Shown here in pieces: positions 17,003-26,065 of a DNA stretch of 64,000 bases. The notes under the pieces were generated by a model that saw only the letters and a list, made by a program, of their open reading frames with translations, ran no database searches and was not told where the DNA came from. The position numbers and the translations under genes were made by a program. The DNA is from an uncultured Clostridia bacterium (GTDB lineage Bacteria > Bacillota > Clostridia > Monoglobales > Monoglobaceae). The number at the start of each line of letters is the position of its first letter. Position 1 is the first letter of the stretch. The stretch is taken from positions 1 to 64,000 of the forward strand of contig CAKSIW010000004.1 of assembly GCA_934463175.1 (NCBI GenBank), written 5' to 3'.

Positions 17003-18385
17003 TTATTTTTTAAAAAATTTTCCGGTCAGCATAATTGCCGCAAAAACAATAAGATAGTAAATAACGCTGAATTTGTGCGCCATAACGGCAGAATATACCA
17101 TGAAAAGAGAACCGCAGATTGCCAGCGCGGGCAGAACAAAGCGTTTTCCGATACCCATTCCCTTGTGTTTCACCATCCACATAACAAATATGGGCAGATA
17201 CATTGCATAAATTGTTATAATCGGAATCTCCGAGCTGTCAAACACGAATGCTCCCGTCCATGTTCCGGCAAGGTTTGCAAGGTAGAAATAAAGTCCCCAT
17301 ACAGCCGAAAACAAAAGCCCGAGAACCGCCGAGTTGGTTGGCATGTTCGTCTCACCGTCAATCCGTGAAAACAGTTTCGGATTCGGACCCTCGCCGCGTG
17401 CTGCAAGAGAATAGATTCCGCGCGTGCAGCCGAGCATGAGACCGTTGGTTGTGCCGAAGCATGAAATTGCAACAAAAAGATTTAATATGTTCCCGAAAAC
17501 ATTCCCGAATATATTGACAAATGCAACCGCCGAGCCTGAGTCAACCAGCTCCTGATTTGTCGCACCGCCCGCAACGCCGATATAATATGCGATATAGGCG
17601 GACACGATGATGATTCCGCCGATTGTGAGTGCTTTCGGGAGGTTTTTCTTTGAATCCTTCAGCTCCGCGTTGATTGAGGTTGCGATAATCCACCCTTCAT
17701 ATGCGAATGCAGCGGCGCAAACCGACGCAAGCAGGGGATTTGACGGAATTTTTTCGGGCGCGACATGTGCGCCTGAGGTGAAATTCCGTGTGAGTGTTCC
17801 CGTTGAAATACCGTATATAATGCCAACAACCGCCATAAGTCCAATCGGAATTAGCTTGATTACGGTTGTTGATGTCTGAACCTTGCCGGCAAGAATCGGC
17901 GAAAGAGCGTTCACTGCATATGCCGCGCAAAGATAGAACAGCATGAGCGCAAGGCATTCGGGACCGAACGCACAGCCGCCTTCAGAGGCGGGGATCAGGA
18001 GCGGAAATGACGGGTTGACAGTTGTGATGAACACAAGGGTATACCGCGCCGAAAGCCACGCAAGAACCGAAACGAGGGTGGGGTAGTATATTGTTGACAT
18101 AAACCAGCCGACATAATATGCATACCGTTTTCCGCAGGTCGCCTCCGCATAATCGACAATTCCGTTGACATGCTCATATTCCTGAGCCATGTTTGAAAAG
18201 GCGAGCACGCATATAATCATGATTGCACCGCCGAGAGCCCATGCAAGTATTCCGAGCGGCATGTTGCCGTTTGTTTTTTCGAGAATTGTCTGTGCTTTGA
18301 AAAAGACACCGCTACCGATTACAATTCCCACAACCATTGCGATTGCAGTGAACAGACCGTATTTTTTTGTCAGCTTATTTTCCAT
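17003..18385 (-). CDS. APC family amino acid permease
   Basis: A 460-residue, 12-segment secondary transporter of the amino acid-polyamine-organocation family. The first helix carries the substrate-binding break GIVIGSGVFFKAQ, and FAYEGWIIATSINAELKD in the sixth segment is typical of SteT/LAT-like exchangers. ATG 18385 has AAAGGA 6 bases upstream and begins MENKLTKKYG. The frame stays open another 339 bases upstream, but that part is not protein-like and coincides with a structured leader. The specific amino acid is unknown. Confidence 0.88.
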   Translation of the reverse strand: MENKLTKKYGLFTAIAMVVGIVIGSGVFFKAQTILEKTNGNMPLGILAWALGGAIMIICVLAFSNMAQEYEHVNGIVDYAEATCGKRYAYYVGWFMSTIYYPTLVSVLAWLSARYTLVFITTVNPSFPLLIPASEGGCAFGPECLALMLFYLCAAYAVNALSPILAGKVQTSTTVIKLIPIGLMAVVGIIYGISTGTLTRNFTSGAHVAPEKIPSNPLLASVCAAAFAYEGWIIATSINAELKDSKKNLPKALTIGGIIIVSAYIAYYIGVAGGATNQELVDSGSAVAFVNIFGNVFGNILNLFVAISCFGTTNGLMLGCTRGIYSLAARGEGPNPKLFSRIDGETNMPTNSAVLGLLFSAVWGLYFYLANLAGTWTGAFVFDSSEIPIITIYAMYLPIFVMWMVKHKGMGIGKRFVLPALAICGSLFMVYSAVMAHKFSVIYYLIVFAAIMLTGKFFKK

Positions 18386-18724
18386 ATAAAATCCTTTCCT
18401 TAACCTGCTGTCAGTTATCCGAACCGACCTTAGCGCAAAATCTGAATATTTTATTTGCCGTCCTTGCAGGGAATCAAGCACACCTGCACCTTCCGCGTCA
18501 AAAGCTTCGCCGGATTCTGTTAGATTAAAACAAAAAAATTTTAAGATTGAGGATTTTCGTTCAAACAAGGCAAAAACGGAGGTAATCCATGACGGATTGC
18601 CGGGTGTTTCAGCAGCGTTTGGACGGAAATCCGCCTTTAAAATCGGGTTCGGACGGCTGATGCGGAATGTCGCCGTACAGCGAAACCATTCGTAGTATAT
18701 CCGTATTTTTATGTAAAAAAACAT
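18386..18724 (-). promoter_or_regulatory. Long structured leader, or intergenic element, upstream of the permease
   Basis: This region of about 340 bases has no credible gene. Read on the permease strand it contains short GC-rich arms, an A/T-rich middle (near 18530-18560) and a purine-rich end before the ribosome binding site. It is unlike any riboswitch class I can recognise by eye. The open frame through it gives a spurious N-terminal extension of 113 codons. It could be a 5' regulatory leader or a copy of a dispersed noncoding element. Confidence 0.4.
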
Positions 18725-18752
18725 AAAGAGCCGATGTCATTGAATCGACTCT
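18725..18752. terminator. Terminator hairpin after the small membrane protein gene or before the permease leader
   Basis: AAAGAG..CGAT/ATCG..CTCTTT arms with one mismatch around an eight-base loop. A- and T-rich flanks allow function on either strand. Confidence 0.55.
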
Positions 18753-18774
18753 TTTAATTCAAGCTTAATAAATC

Positions 18775-19284
18775 TTATTTTCCCGACACTTTGCCTTTTT
18801 CAATTGCCGCCGCTCTGATGCACGTCCAAATCAAAGCCAGAATGAGATATATCACCAGGAGCGTAATCGGTCCCCACGAAATCCACCATCTTGAATCAAG
18901 ACTGTAGAGCTGCGGAAAGAGCTTGATTGCCGCAAGCCTGATTTGCTGGAAAAAACCTATCCATGCCGAAACAACTGTCAGAGCAACAGCAAAAATACCG
19001 TAGTTTCTCGCTCTGCGGCTGTTCTTAATGACGCCCGTTCCGCCGAGAATGAAAAGGCAGACTGCGGCAGCCGCAAAGACTGCCGCAAGGGTTTTCATGA
19101 CATAGGGCATAATGAGCACAGTGTCTGCGGACGAATAGCCCGATTCAACAAAACGAAGAACCACAATGCCGAGGATTCCCCATGCCAGATTTATCATATA
19201 TCCGTTTGTCAGTCTGTCAACCGACTCGCGCTTTGCGCGCTTTCTTTCTCTTTTGATTTCCTGATTTGATTTAGCTGCTGCCAT
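18775..19284 (-). CDS. Small four-segment membrane protein of unknown function
   Basis: About 169 residues with a highly charged N-terminus (NQEIKRERKRAKRESVDRL) and four hydrophobic segments: near LAWGILGIVVL, TLAAVFAAAAVCLFILGG, GIFAVALTVVSAWIGFF and WGPITLLVIYLILALIWTCI. I do not recognise a family. It ends 81 bases upstream of nothing else on its strand and starts 81 bases after rsmE, so the two may be cotranscribed. ATG 19284 is used; a GTG at 19293 lies closer to the AAAGG site and is a real alternative. Confidence 0.65.
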   Translation of the reverse strand: MAAAKSNQEIKRERKRAKRESVDRLTNGYMINLAWGILGIVVLRFVESGYSSADTVLIMPYVMKTLAAVFAAAAVCLFILGGTGVIKNSRRARNYGIFAVALTVVSAWIGFFQQIRLAAIKLFPQLYSLDSRWWISWGPITLLVIYLILALIWTCIRAAAIEKGKVSGK

Positions 19285-19364
19285 TTCGGTCACATAACCT
19301 TTCTGTTCGCATTTTTGGTGTCGGAGCGGCTTTTGCCGCAGCACCGTGAACCGATAATACAAAA

Positions 19365-20111
19365 TTAAAATTCGCCCCTGGCAAACATAATGACGGGAAT
19401 GAGTGCACTTGCAACCGTTTCCGTTCTGAGAATGCGTCTGCCGAGACCGACGGTTTTCACTCCGCTTTCAATTGAATATTTTGCCTCTGAATCCGAAAAA
19501 CCGCCTTCGGGACCGACCATAATGCCGATGTGTCCGCAATCGGGGTTTTCGCGCAAAAGCTCGCCGAGACCTCCGCGTCCTTCATGCCCGAGAGCCTCAT
19601 AGGGCATAATCGGCAAATCCGTTTTGCAAAGCTGAGAGACTGCGTCGCAGAAGCTGACAGGCTCATGAACACGCGGCACAAGACCGCGTCCGCACTGCTT
19701 GACCGCCTCAACCGAAACCTTGTTCCAGCGTTTTGCCTTTTCCAATCCCGCATCTTTGCCGCGCAGCGTCACAACGCATCTTTCGGTTTGGACGGGAATG
19801 ACTTCAAAAACTCCAAGCTCAACAGCCTTCTGGACAATGCTTTCCATTTTTCCCGCCTTCGGGAGAGCCTGAAAAAGGGAAATTTTCACCTTCGGCTCTG
19901 AAAGAGAAAGCTTTTTTTCAATGATTTTTGCCGTGCACCGCGTCTTTTCAACGGCGGTCAGCTCGGCAGTGTATTCAAAACCCGTTCCGTCAAAGACCAT
20001 CAGCCTGTCGCCGCATTTCATACGCAGAACCCGTTCGATGTGCTTTGCGTCCTCAAAAATAAACAGCTCGCCGCCCGAAACATTCTGCGGCTCTGTGAAA
20101 AATCTGCGCAT
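19365..20111 (-). CDS. rsmE: 16S rRNA (uracil-1498-N3)-methyltransferase
   Basis: RsmE is a SPOUT-class methyltransferase that modifies U1498 of 16S rRNA. The 248-residue protein has the N-terminal PUA-like domain (MRRFFTEPQ, then HIERVLRMKCGDRLMVFDG) and the C-terminal knot with IGIMVGPEGGFSDSEA and VGLGRRILRTETVASAL. The usual prmA neighbour is absent. Confidence 0.94.
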   Translation of the reverse strand: MRRFFTEPQNVSGGELFIFEDAKHIERVLRMKCGDRLMVFDGTGFEYTAELTAVEKTRCTAKIIEKKLSLSEPKVKISLFQALPKAGKMESIVQKAVELGVFEVIPVQTERCVVTLRGKDAGLEKAKRWNKVSVEAVKQCGRGLVPRVHEPVSFCDAVSQLCKTDLPIMPYEALGHEGRGGLGELLRENPDCGHIGIMVGPEGGFSDSEAKYSIESGVKTVGLGRRILRTETVASALIPVIMFARGEF

Positions 20112-20288
20112 TGAAATTCCCTCTTTTCATGGGATTCGGCAATGAGATTTAAACCGACTGATTTATTTTACCACATATAAACAAAAATTTCAAGTCCGAT
20201 TTTGAAATTTAATATATTTTATCCCAAAAAAAGAAAAAAAATCCCTCAAAAGACAGCATAAATAAAAAAGCAATAATATTTCAGGCAG

Positions 20289-20314
20289 AACGGCATGGTG
20301 TTTTTCATGCCGTT
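20289..20314. terminator. Intergenic hairpin in the region upstream of rsmE
   Basis: A nine-base stem, AACGGCATG (20289-20297) with its complement (20306-20314), followed by a T-containing stretch. The surrounding 20112-20440 has no gene that I can support. An AAATTTCAA/TTGAAATTT inverted repeat is also present near 20186-20211. Confidence 0.4.
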
Positions 20315-20443
20315 TCGTTATCGCGGTTTGTTTTGAGAGCCGCAGAACCCACTCAACAAATTCAAAATTGAGTTTTTGTGAATATTTCCAAACTGATTTT
20401 AAGGAAAATTTTTTGGCATAATAATAATTCGGAAATGAAAGTA

Positions 20444-20472
20444 TTGTAATTTTTAAAAACTTGTGATATAAT
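20444..20472 (+). promoter_or_regulatory. Promoter of the candidate structured RNA
   Basis: TTGTAA (20444-20449), a 17-base spacer and a perfect TATAAT (20467-20472). The expected start, seven bases downstream of the -10 box, is 20479, exactly the first base of the closing stem of the predicted RNA. Confidence 0.75.
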
Positions 20473-20478
20473 AATTGT

Positions 20479-20680
20479 GCCAAGTTATCCAAAATAATAT
20501 TTCAGACTTTGTACCATTTTCAAAGGGGGGACTCTGCCCTTTTTCTCTAACAATAAGAATTTGATAAAAATGCAAATTCCTCCAGTTAGAGAAAAAGACG
20601 AAGTCTGATTTTGATAAATGGATAGCTTGGCGGCACGGAGTTTGCGTTTTTTATGCGACACTCCGGTGTCGCATTTTTTA
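20479..20680 (+). ncRNA. Candidate rod-shaped noncoding RNA (6S-like architecture)
   Basis: From the predicted start the RNA folds end to end. A 13-pair closing stem joins 20479-20491 and 20619-20631 with one G-U pair. A symmetric 10/10 A/U-rich internal loop follows, then an 8-pair stem (20502-20509 with 20601-20608). An asymmetric bulge of 29 against 3 bases comes next, then a perfect 13-pair stem (20539-20551 with 20585-20597). The rod is capped by a loop with a 7-pair GAATTTG/CAAATTC hairpin. An intrinsic terminator follows at 20653-20680. A self-closing rod with an A/U-rich central opening is the general plan of 6S RNA. The identity is inferred from shape only; a cis-regulatory leader of the downstream gene is the alternative. 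Confidence 0.55.
20653..20680 (+). terminator. Intrinsic terminator of the candidate RNA
   Basis: Arms ATGCGACAC (20653-20661) and GTGTCGCAT (20666-20674) around TCCG, then a T-run. ACTCCG inside the stem could alternatively pair with CGGAGT at 20636-20641, which would compete with termination. Confidence 0.9.
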
Positions 20681-20696
20681 ATTTGCAAATAAAATT

Positions 20697-20765
20697 TAGG
20701 AGGGTAGTTTGTTTTTTTCGTAAATTAAAAAATGCAGAAATTTATTTTACGAAAGGATTTTGAAA
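20697..20765 (+). promoter_or_regulatory. 5' region of the second stalk gene: stray ribosome site, 4-codon ORF and SD-pairing hairpin
   Basis: A strong GGAGGG (20699-20704) precedes TTG 20709 and a frame of only four codons ending in TAA at 20723. A 9-pair hairpin, TTTCGTAAA (20716-20724) with TTTACGAAA (20746-20754), covers the first bases of the GAAAGG site used by the stalk gene. Translation of the gene may depend on opening this hairpin. Confidence 0.35.
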
Positions 20766-21707
20766 ATGAAAAAATTTATTTCACTTGTATCAGTTGTAAT
20801 CTTGGCAATTTCTTCAGTGATATGCGTGTCTGCCGCAGATGAAGGTATAAAGGTTTATCTTGAAGGAGGTAAAGTCAATTTTGATGTCCAGCCTCAAACA
20901 ATAAATGACAGAACAATGGTTCCGATCAGGGCAATTTTTGAGGCAATGGGCGCAAATGTAACTTGGGACGATGCCGCTCAAACTGCAATCAGCACCAAAG
21001 ATAATACAACGGTGAAGATGACTTTGAACAGCACAACCGAATACATCAACGACACTGCTTATGCAATGGACGTTGCGCCTGTCATAATTAACGGAAGAAC
21101 TCTTGCACCGGCGAGATATGTTGCGGAAGCTTTCGGATATTATGTTAATTGGGACGAAATGACTCAATCCGTTTTAATCAGCAATAAACCAAACTTTGAT
21201 ATTTCGCAGGTTAAAGACGGTACCCGCAAACACCCGTATAAATTTGGAGACACAATCAGAATTAATGTTTTTAAGATGTTTTCGGCAGACCCTAAAGCAA
21301 CATTTGATATTACATTAAAAGGAATTTTAAGTCCTGATGAAATGGAAAAGAAAATAAACAATTCAGACTACTACACATACGGCAAAGATACATACTATCT
21401 GAATTGTGATGTATCGCTGATTTATTATGAATCTGATTCAACATATAATTTTTCAGATATGATTATTTTGGAACAGAATTTTGTCACAAGCAATGGTACA
21501 ACACAAAATATTTATAATTGGTACAGAGACCCGAGTAAATATAATATGCTGGAATTGTTTGAAGGAGATTCTTCAGAATGTTATATTCCCATAGATATAT
21601 CTGAATTATCAGATGGAGAAACTGTCGATTACTTTACAATCACAACACTTGTCGGAAATGAAACTCGTTCTATGGATAAAACGACAGTCTGGTTTTCGTT
21701 GAAATAA
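20766..21707 (+). CDS. Secreted stalk-domain (copper-amine-oxidase-N) protein
   Basis: A 313-residue exported protein. It has a signal peptide (FISLVSVVILAISSVICVSA, cleavage near residue 22), a stalk domain with two half-repeats (RTMVPIRAIFEAMGANVTWD and RTLAPARYVAEAFGYYVNWD) at ~40-135, and an unassigned C-terminal half rich in Tyr, Asp and Thr. Residues needed for amine oxidase chemistry are not part of this domain, so a surface structural or binding role is likely. ATG 20766 follows GAAAGG; a TTG two codons upstream is possible. Codon use is more A/T-rich than in the neighbouring metabolic genes. Confidence 0.8.
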   Translation: MKKFISLVSVVILAISSVICVSAADEGIKVYLEGGKVNFDVQPQTINDRTMVPIRAIFEAMGANVTWDDAAQTAISTKDNTTVKMTLNSTTEYINDTAYAMDVAPVIINGRTLAPARYVAEAFGYYVNWDEMTQSVLISNKPNFDISQVKDGTRKHPYKFGDTIRINVFKMFSADPKATFDITLKGILSPDEMEKKINNSDYYTYGKDTYYLNCDVSLIYYESDSTYNFSDMIILEQNFVTSNGTTQNIYNWYRDPSKYNMLELFEGDSSECYIPIDISELSDGETVDYFTITTLVGNETRSMDKTTVWFSLK

Positions 21708-21747
21708 AACGAAATAAGCATTTCATCAGGAGAAATTTAACATAACG

Positions 21748-21789
21748 AAAAGCACGCATATTGTCTCAAAAAGTGATATGCGTGTTTTT
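21748..21789. terminator. Bidirectional terminator
   Basis: Fourteen-base arms (21748-21761 and 21776-21789) with one mismatch and A/T runs, between the stalk gene and the convergent end of the histidine operon. Confidence 0.85.
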
Positions 21790-21853
21790 CTGCAATTCTG
21801 TTTGCCGGCTCGAATTTTATCAATGCCTGCCGGAAAAGAATTTTTATACCGGA

Positions 21854-22645
21854 TTATTTGCTGCGGAAAACAGGGGCTTCGCAAATTTCAAGCCCGAGTC
21901 TGCGCGCCACAGCTTCAGCCTCGGCAAAGCCGAACAGAAGTGTATTCGGTGTGTGACTGTCGCTCGACAGAATGACGCGTCCTCCGAGACGCGCGATTTC
22001 ATTCAGGACGGGCAGAGAAGGATATGGGGTGAGTCTGTATCCGCGCGGAATTGCACCCGTGTTTATTTCAAAAATCCTGTTGTCAGCTGCAAGAGCCTGT
22101 GCCGCGCGGTGCGCTGCGGAAAGATAACGCGGATTTTCCTCATCAAAAAATCTGCCGCCTTCGTTGAATTTTGCAATTAAGTCGAAATGCCCGACAATAT
22201 CCGCATCCCATTTCTGAGCGGCTTCCGCAACGCTTTTGAAGTATTCCTCCGCAAGCGCATAAAAGTCTCCGCCGAACTCCCCGAGAGCAAGAGCTTCAAA
22301 AAGCTCCGCGGATTCGTCAATCGGAAAGTATTTTTCACCGCGGCGGATATAATGCACCGACGATATGACATAATCATATTCCGCGGCTGTTTCATCAGAA
22401 TAGAAATCCTGCTCGACTCCGCATAGAATATCAATTTTATCCTTATATTTCTCCTTCAGCTCAGAAAGCACGGCGCGGTATTTCAGGGGTTCGGTCATGC
22501 ACCAGCTCTCATCGAATGCCGTGTGCGAGTGTGCGCTGAAACCGATTGCCTTCATTTTCTTCTCGATTGCCGCGCGGACGTATTCTTCGGAAGACGCCGT
22601 ACCGTCGCAAAAGAGCGTGTGCACATGAAAATCACTCAGAATCAT
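21854..22645 (-). CDS. hisJ: Histidinol-phosphatase, PHP family
   Basis: HisJ/HisK-type phosphatase, which dephosphorylates histidinol phosphate in the eighth step of histidine synthesis. The 263-residue PHP protein has the metal-binding motifs HVH (near residue 7), SAHSH, GVEQD, SSVHY, GHFD and SSDSHTP. It is the last gene of the his operon and overlaps hisIE by 4 bases. Monofunctional hisB upstream lacks a phosphatase domain, so this gene completes the pathway. Confidence 0.92.
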   Translation of the reverse strand: MILSDFHVHTLFCDGTASSEEYVRAAIEKKMKAIGFSAHSHTAFDESWCMTEPLKYRAVLSELKEKYKDKIDILCGVEQDFYSDETAAEYDYVISSVHYIRRGEKYFPIDESAELFEALALGEFGGDFYALAEEYFKSVAEAAQKWDADIVGHFDLIAKFNEGGRFFDEENPRYLSAAHRAAQALAADNRIFEINTGAIPRGYRLTPYPSLPVLNEIARLGGRVILSSDSHTPNTLLFGFAEAEAVARRLGLEICEAPVFRSK

Positions 22646-23292
22646 TTTGTCATCTTCTCCTGCTTGACCTTGTGGTCAATGACATGACGGGACGCAAGCT
22701 CGCTGTGAATATCCCCGACGGTGATACCCATTTCAGCCATCAGCACCATCACATGATATGCAAGGTCAGCAATTTCATAAACCGTCTCGCGCTTGTCATC
22801 AGCTTTTGCCGCAATGATAACCTCCGTGCTTTCCTCACCGACCTTTTTGAGAATTTTGTCAATACCTTTTTCAAAAAGATATGTTGTGTATGAGCCTTCT
22901 TTTTTGTCGGTCTTTCTGCCTTTGATAAGCTCCATGAGACCGTCAAGTGAAAATTCGGGGTTTTCGCCGCTTTCCCACAGAAGGTTTGTGAAGCATGAAT
23001 CAGACCCCGTGTGACATGCGGGACCGTCCTTTCTGACCGAAACCGCAAGCGCGTCCATGTCGCAGTCGGCAGTGATTGAGACAATGTGCTGATAGTTTCC
23101 GCTTGTCTCTCCCTTCAGCCAAAGTTCCTGCCGCGAACGGCTCCAGAAACAGGTCAACCCCTTTTCCATGGAAATTTTCAGGCTCTCGCGGTTCATATAT
23201 GCAAGAGTCAGAACCTTTCCCGTTTCAGCGTCGGTTACAATTGCGGGAATAAGTCCGTTTTCATCAAATTTCAGATTGTCAATATCAATCAT
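22642..23292 (-). CDS. hisIE: Bifunctional phosphoribosyl-AMP cyclohydrolase/phosphoribosyl-ATP pyrophosphohydrolase
   Basis: A 216-residue fusion. HisI at ~1-110 has [18 protein letters not shown] and the zinc-binding DCDMDA. HisE at ~118-205 has [17 protein letters not shown] and the helical [17 protein letters not shown]. It catalyses steps 2 and 3 of histidine synthesis. It lies 25 bases after hisF and overlaps hisJ. Confidence 0.95.
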   Translation of the reverse strand: MIDIDNLKFDENGLIPAIVTDAETGKVLTLAYMNRESLKISMEKGLTCFWSRSRQELWLKGETSGNYQHIVSITADCDMDALAVSVRKDGPACHTGSDSCFTNLLWESGENPEFSLDGLMELIKGRKTDKKEGSYTTYLFEKGIDKILKKVGEESTEVIIAAKADDKRETVYEIADLAYHVMVLMAEMGITVGDIHSELASRHVIDHKVKQEKMTK

Positions 23293-23317
23293 TTTAAAAG
23301 CTCCTTTCGGTATATTA

Positions 23318-24076
23318 TTATAGTCTCACCGGTATTCCGTGTTTTCCGAGTTCTGCCTTCAGCTTCGGGATTGTCACTTCTCCAAAGTGGAAAATCGATG
23401 CCGCAAGCCCGGCGTCAACCTTCGGCAGATTTTCAAACAGCGTGACAAAATCGTCAATGCACCCTGCACCGCCGGAGGCAATGATGGGAACTTTCACCGC
23501 ATTGCACACCGCGTCAAGCATTTCAAGGTCAAAGCCGCCCTTCACGCCGTCTGTGTCGATTGAGTTCAGAACAACCTCGCCTGCACCAAGCCCGACACAC
23601 TTCACAATCCATGAGATTGCCTCCATTCCGGTGTCCTCACGTCCGCCTTTGGCAAACACGCGGAAGCCGCCGCCGACCCTTTTGACATCGGCTGAAATGA
23701 CCACGCATTGACTGCCGTATCGCTTTGCCGCATCGTATATGAGATTCGGATTTTTGATTGCTCCCGAGTTCACACTCACCTTGTCCGCACCGCAGGCAAG
23801 CACTCTTTCAAAGTCTGAAAGTGCGTTAATTCCTCCGCCGACCGTCAGCGGAATGAACACCTTTTTTGCCGTTTCGGTCAGAATATCGGTGAAAAGCGCA
23901 CGACCCTCGGCGGACGCGGTTATGTCATAGAAAACCAGCTCGTCCGCACCGCAGCTGCTGTAGTATTCCGCAAGCCCGACGGGAGATGAAACATCGGACA
24001 GTCCGCCGAAATTCACACCCTTGACAACCCTGCCGCCGCGGACATCAAGGCAGGGTATAATACGTTTTGTAATCAT
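23318..24076 (-). CDS. hisF: Imidazole glycerol phosphate synthase, cyclase subunit
   Basis: A (beta/alpha)8 barrel of 252 residues that makes imidazole glycerol phosphate and AICAR using ammonia from HisH. It has the start [19 protein letters not shown] with the catalytic Asp, the TVGGGI phosphate loop, and [14 protein letters not shown] with the second Asp. It overlaps hisA by 4 bases. Confidence 0.97.
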   Translation of the reverse strand: MITKRIIPCLDVRGGRVVKGVNFGGLSDVSSPVGLAEYYSSCGADELVFYDITASAEGRALFTDILTETAKKVFIPLTVGGGINALSDFERVLACGADKVSVNSGAIKNPNLIYDAAKRYGSQCVVISADVKRVGGGFRVFAKGGREDTGMEAISWIVKCVGLGAGEVVLNSIDTDGVKGGFDLEMLDAVCNAVKVPIIASGGAGCIDDFVTLFENLPKVDAGLAASIFHFGEVTIPKLKAELGKHGIPVRL

Positions 24077-24786
24077 TTTGCCACCTCAATTGCTTCGGAA
24101 AGCGAAACCGCTCCCGTGTAGTATGCTTTCCCGATGATTGCACCGTACAGTCTCATTTCTGCAAGCTCCTTCACATCATCAATACTGCTGACTCCGCCCG
24201 AGGCGACAATCTGCAAATCAAGGCTCTGCGAAAGCTCGCGGTACATCCCGAGGTTTGTGCCGCGCATTGCGCCGTCTTTTGAAATATCCGTGCAAATCAG
24301 CGTTTCAATTCCCAGTCCGCGCATTTTTTTGCAGAAATCAAGACAGGTATATTCCGAAAGCTCCGTCCAGCCCTTAATTGCGGCATAGCCGTCACGGACG
24401 TCAACACCGACCGCGATTTTTCCGCCGAATCGGAGAACCGCGCTCCGCAGCAGCTCCTCGTCACAAACCGCCGCCGTGCCGAGTATCACGCGGTCAACGC
24501 CGATTTCAATGTATTTTTCAATTGTTTCCATGCTGCGTATTCCGCCTCCGACCTCTGTGAAAAGTGAGGTTTCGGAAACAATTCTTCCGACTGTTTCAAG
24601 ATTGGGCGTTCCGCCCGACCGTGCGCCCTCCAGATCAACAAGATGGAGGTGTGTTGCACCCTGCTTTTCAAAGCTTTTTGCAACCTCTGCAGGTTTTTCG
24701 CTGTATACGGTCATTTGCGAATAGTCGCCGCGGAGCAGCCGCACCGCTTTGCCCTCGAATAAATCAATTGCAGGAAAAATAAGCAT
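24073..24786 (-). CDS. hisA: ProFAR isomerase
   Basis: A 237-residue (beta/alpha)8 isomerase. FPAIDLFEGKAVRLLRGDY holds the first catalytic Asp, TEVGGGIRSMETIEKY is a phosphate-binding loop, and LICTDISKDGAMRGTN holds the second Asp. It is 72 bases after hisH, the longest gap within the operon. Confidence 0.97.
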   Translation of the reverse strand: MLIFPAIDLFEGKAVRLLRGDYSQMTVYSEKPAEVAKSFEKQGATHLHLVDLEGARSGGTPNLETVGRIVSETSLFTEVGGGIRSMETIEKYIEIGVDRVILGTAAVCDEELLRSAVLRFGGKIAVGVDVRDGYAAIKGWTELSEYTCLDFCKKMRGLGIETLICTDISKDGAMRGTNLGMYRELSQSLDLQIVASGGVSSIDDVKELAEMRLYGAIIGKAYYTGAVSLSEAIEVAK

Positions 24787-24858
24787 AAAATCTGCCAGCC
24801 CTTCTGCCCGAGCTTGTGTTTCTGCGTTCTGCCTCGGGCAAGCAGGCGCAGAGCTTGT

Positions 24859-25476
24859 TCACTGTTTCATCTCGCAGAATGCTTTCAAAATCGCAAGTCC
24901 GGCATTTCCGCTCTTTTCGGGGTGAAACTGACAGCCGCACACATTTCCGGATGCCGCAGCCGCAGTCAGCGGTGCGCCGTATTCTGTTTCCGCAATAACG
25001 CTTTCGGAACAGTTTGCGGCATAGAACGAATGAACAAAATAGACATAATCACCGTCGTTTATATATTTAAAAATCTCATGCTTCGGTTTGGTCAGCGAAA
25101 GTGAATTCCAGCCGATGTGCGGAATTTTGAATGATTTCGGGATCACGTCTTCAATCGGCTTGATTTCGCCGTGTATCAGCCCAAGCCCCTCATGCTCGCC
25201 AAATTCACAGCTTTTGTCGAACAAAAGCTGCATTCCGAGACAAATTCCCATAATCGGCTTGCCGCGCTCCGCTTCACGGCATATGACCGTGTCAAGTCCT
25301 GCCGCGCGGAGCTTTGCCGCCGCATCTCCGAATGCGCCGACTCCGGGCAGAATGATTTTGTCCGCAGCACGGATTTCCTCACCGTTTCCCGTCACAGCCG
25401 CCTCGCAGCCGATTGCGTCAAGGGAGCTTCGCAGAGAAAAGAGATTTCCGACACCATAGTCCACAATTGCAATCAT
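24859..25476 (-). CDS. hisH: Imidazole glycerol phosphate synthase, glutaminase subunit
   Basis: A class I glutamine amidotransferase of 205 residues. It has the nucleophile Cys in GICLGMQLLF and the His-Glu pair in FHPEKSG. It starts YGVGNLFSLRSSLDAIG, as is typical. It shares one base with the end of hisB and supplies ammonia to HisF. Confidence 0.96.
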   Translation of the reverse strand: MIAIVDYGVGNLFSLRSSLDAIGCEAAVTGNGEEIRAADKIILPGVGAFGDAAAKLRAAGLDTVICREAERGKPIMGICLGMQLLFDKSCEFGEHEGLGLIHGEIKPIEDVIPKSFKIPHIGWNSLSLTKPKHEIFKYINDGDYVYFVHSFYAANCSESVIAETEYGAPLTAAAASGNVCGCQFHPEKSGNAGLAILKAFCEMKQ

Positions 25477-26063
25477 TAAAGCACTCCCTTTGTTGACGGA
25501 ATTTCGTCCGCAAAATTTTTGTCAATTGCCGCGGCATGTGCAAGGCTTCGCGCCGCCGATTTGAACGCACCCTCGATTATGTGGTGCGAATTTGTGCCTG
25601 ACAGCTGCCTGATGTGAAGTGTGCATTGAGCTGTGCGCACAAAAGCAAGAAAAAATTCCTCAACAAGCTCGGTGTCAAAATTGCCGACCTTCTGCGTCGG
25701 AATGCTCATATCAAACACAAGACAGCCTCTCCCCGAAAGGTCGGCAGCGGTCAGAATGAGAGCCTCGTCCATGGGCAGGCACATGCTTCCATACCGCACA
25801 ATTCCGCGCTTGTCGCCGAGAGCCTGAGAAAATGCCGTTCCGAGACAAATTCCGATGTCCTCCGCAGTGTGATGAAAATCAACCTCCGTGTCGCCCGTGC
25901 ATTTCACATTCAGATCAAACCTTCCGTGCTTTGCGAAAAGCGTCAGCATATGGTCAAGGAAGCCGCAGCCTGTGGAGATTTCACTTTTTCCGCTGCCGTC
26001 AAGGCAGAGTGAAAGCGAAATGTCGGTTTCTGCGGTTTTGCGGTCGATTTTTGCGTTTCTCAT
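25476..26063 (-). CDS. hisB: Imidazoleglycerol-phosphate dehydratase
   Basis: A 195-residue monofunctional dehydratase with the repeated manganese-binding histidine motifs: GFLDHMLTLFAKHGRFDL, DFHHTAEDIGICLG and NSHHIIEGAFKSAARSL. There is no phosphatase domain. Confidence 0.97.
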   Translation of the reverse strand: MRNAKIDRKTAETDISLSLCLDGSGKSEISTGCGFLDHMLTLFAKHGRFDLNVKCTGDTEVDFHHTAEDIGICLGTAFSQALGDKRGIVRYGSMCLPMDEALILTAADLSGRGCLVFDMSIPTQKVGNFDTELVEEFFLAFVRTAQCTLHIRQLSGTNSHHIIEGAFKSAARSLAHAAAIDKNFADEIPSTKGVL

Positions 26064-26065
26064 GG

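Noticed and set aside
18386..18724. A 113-residue N-terminal extension of the permease
   Set aside because: APC permeases begin close to the first membrane segment, ATG 18385 has a well-placed AAAGGA, and the extension is not protein-like.
20190..20492. A 100-codon minus-strand frame upstream of rsmE
   Set aside because: Low-complexity A/T-rich sequence containing hairpins and the promoter of the candidate RNA; no domain and no ribosome site.
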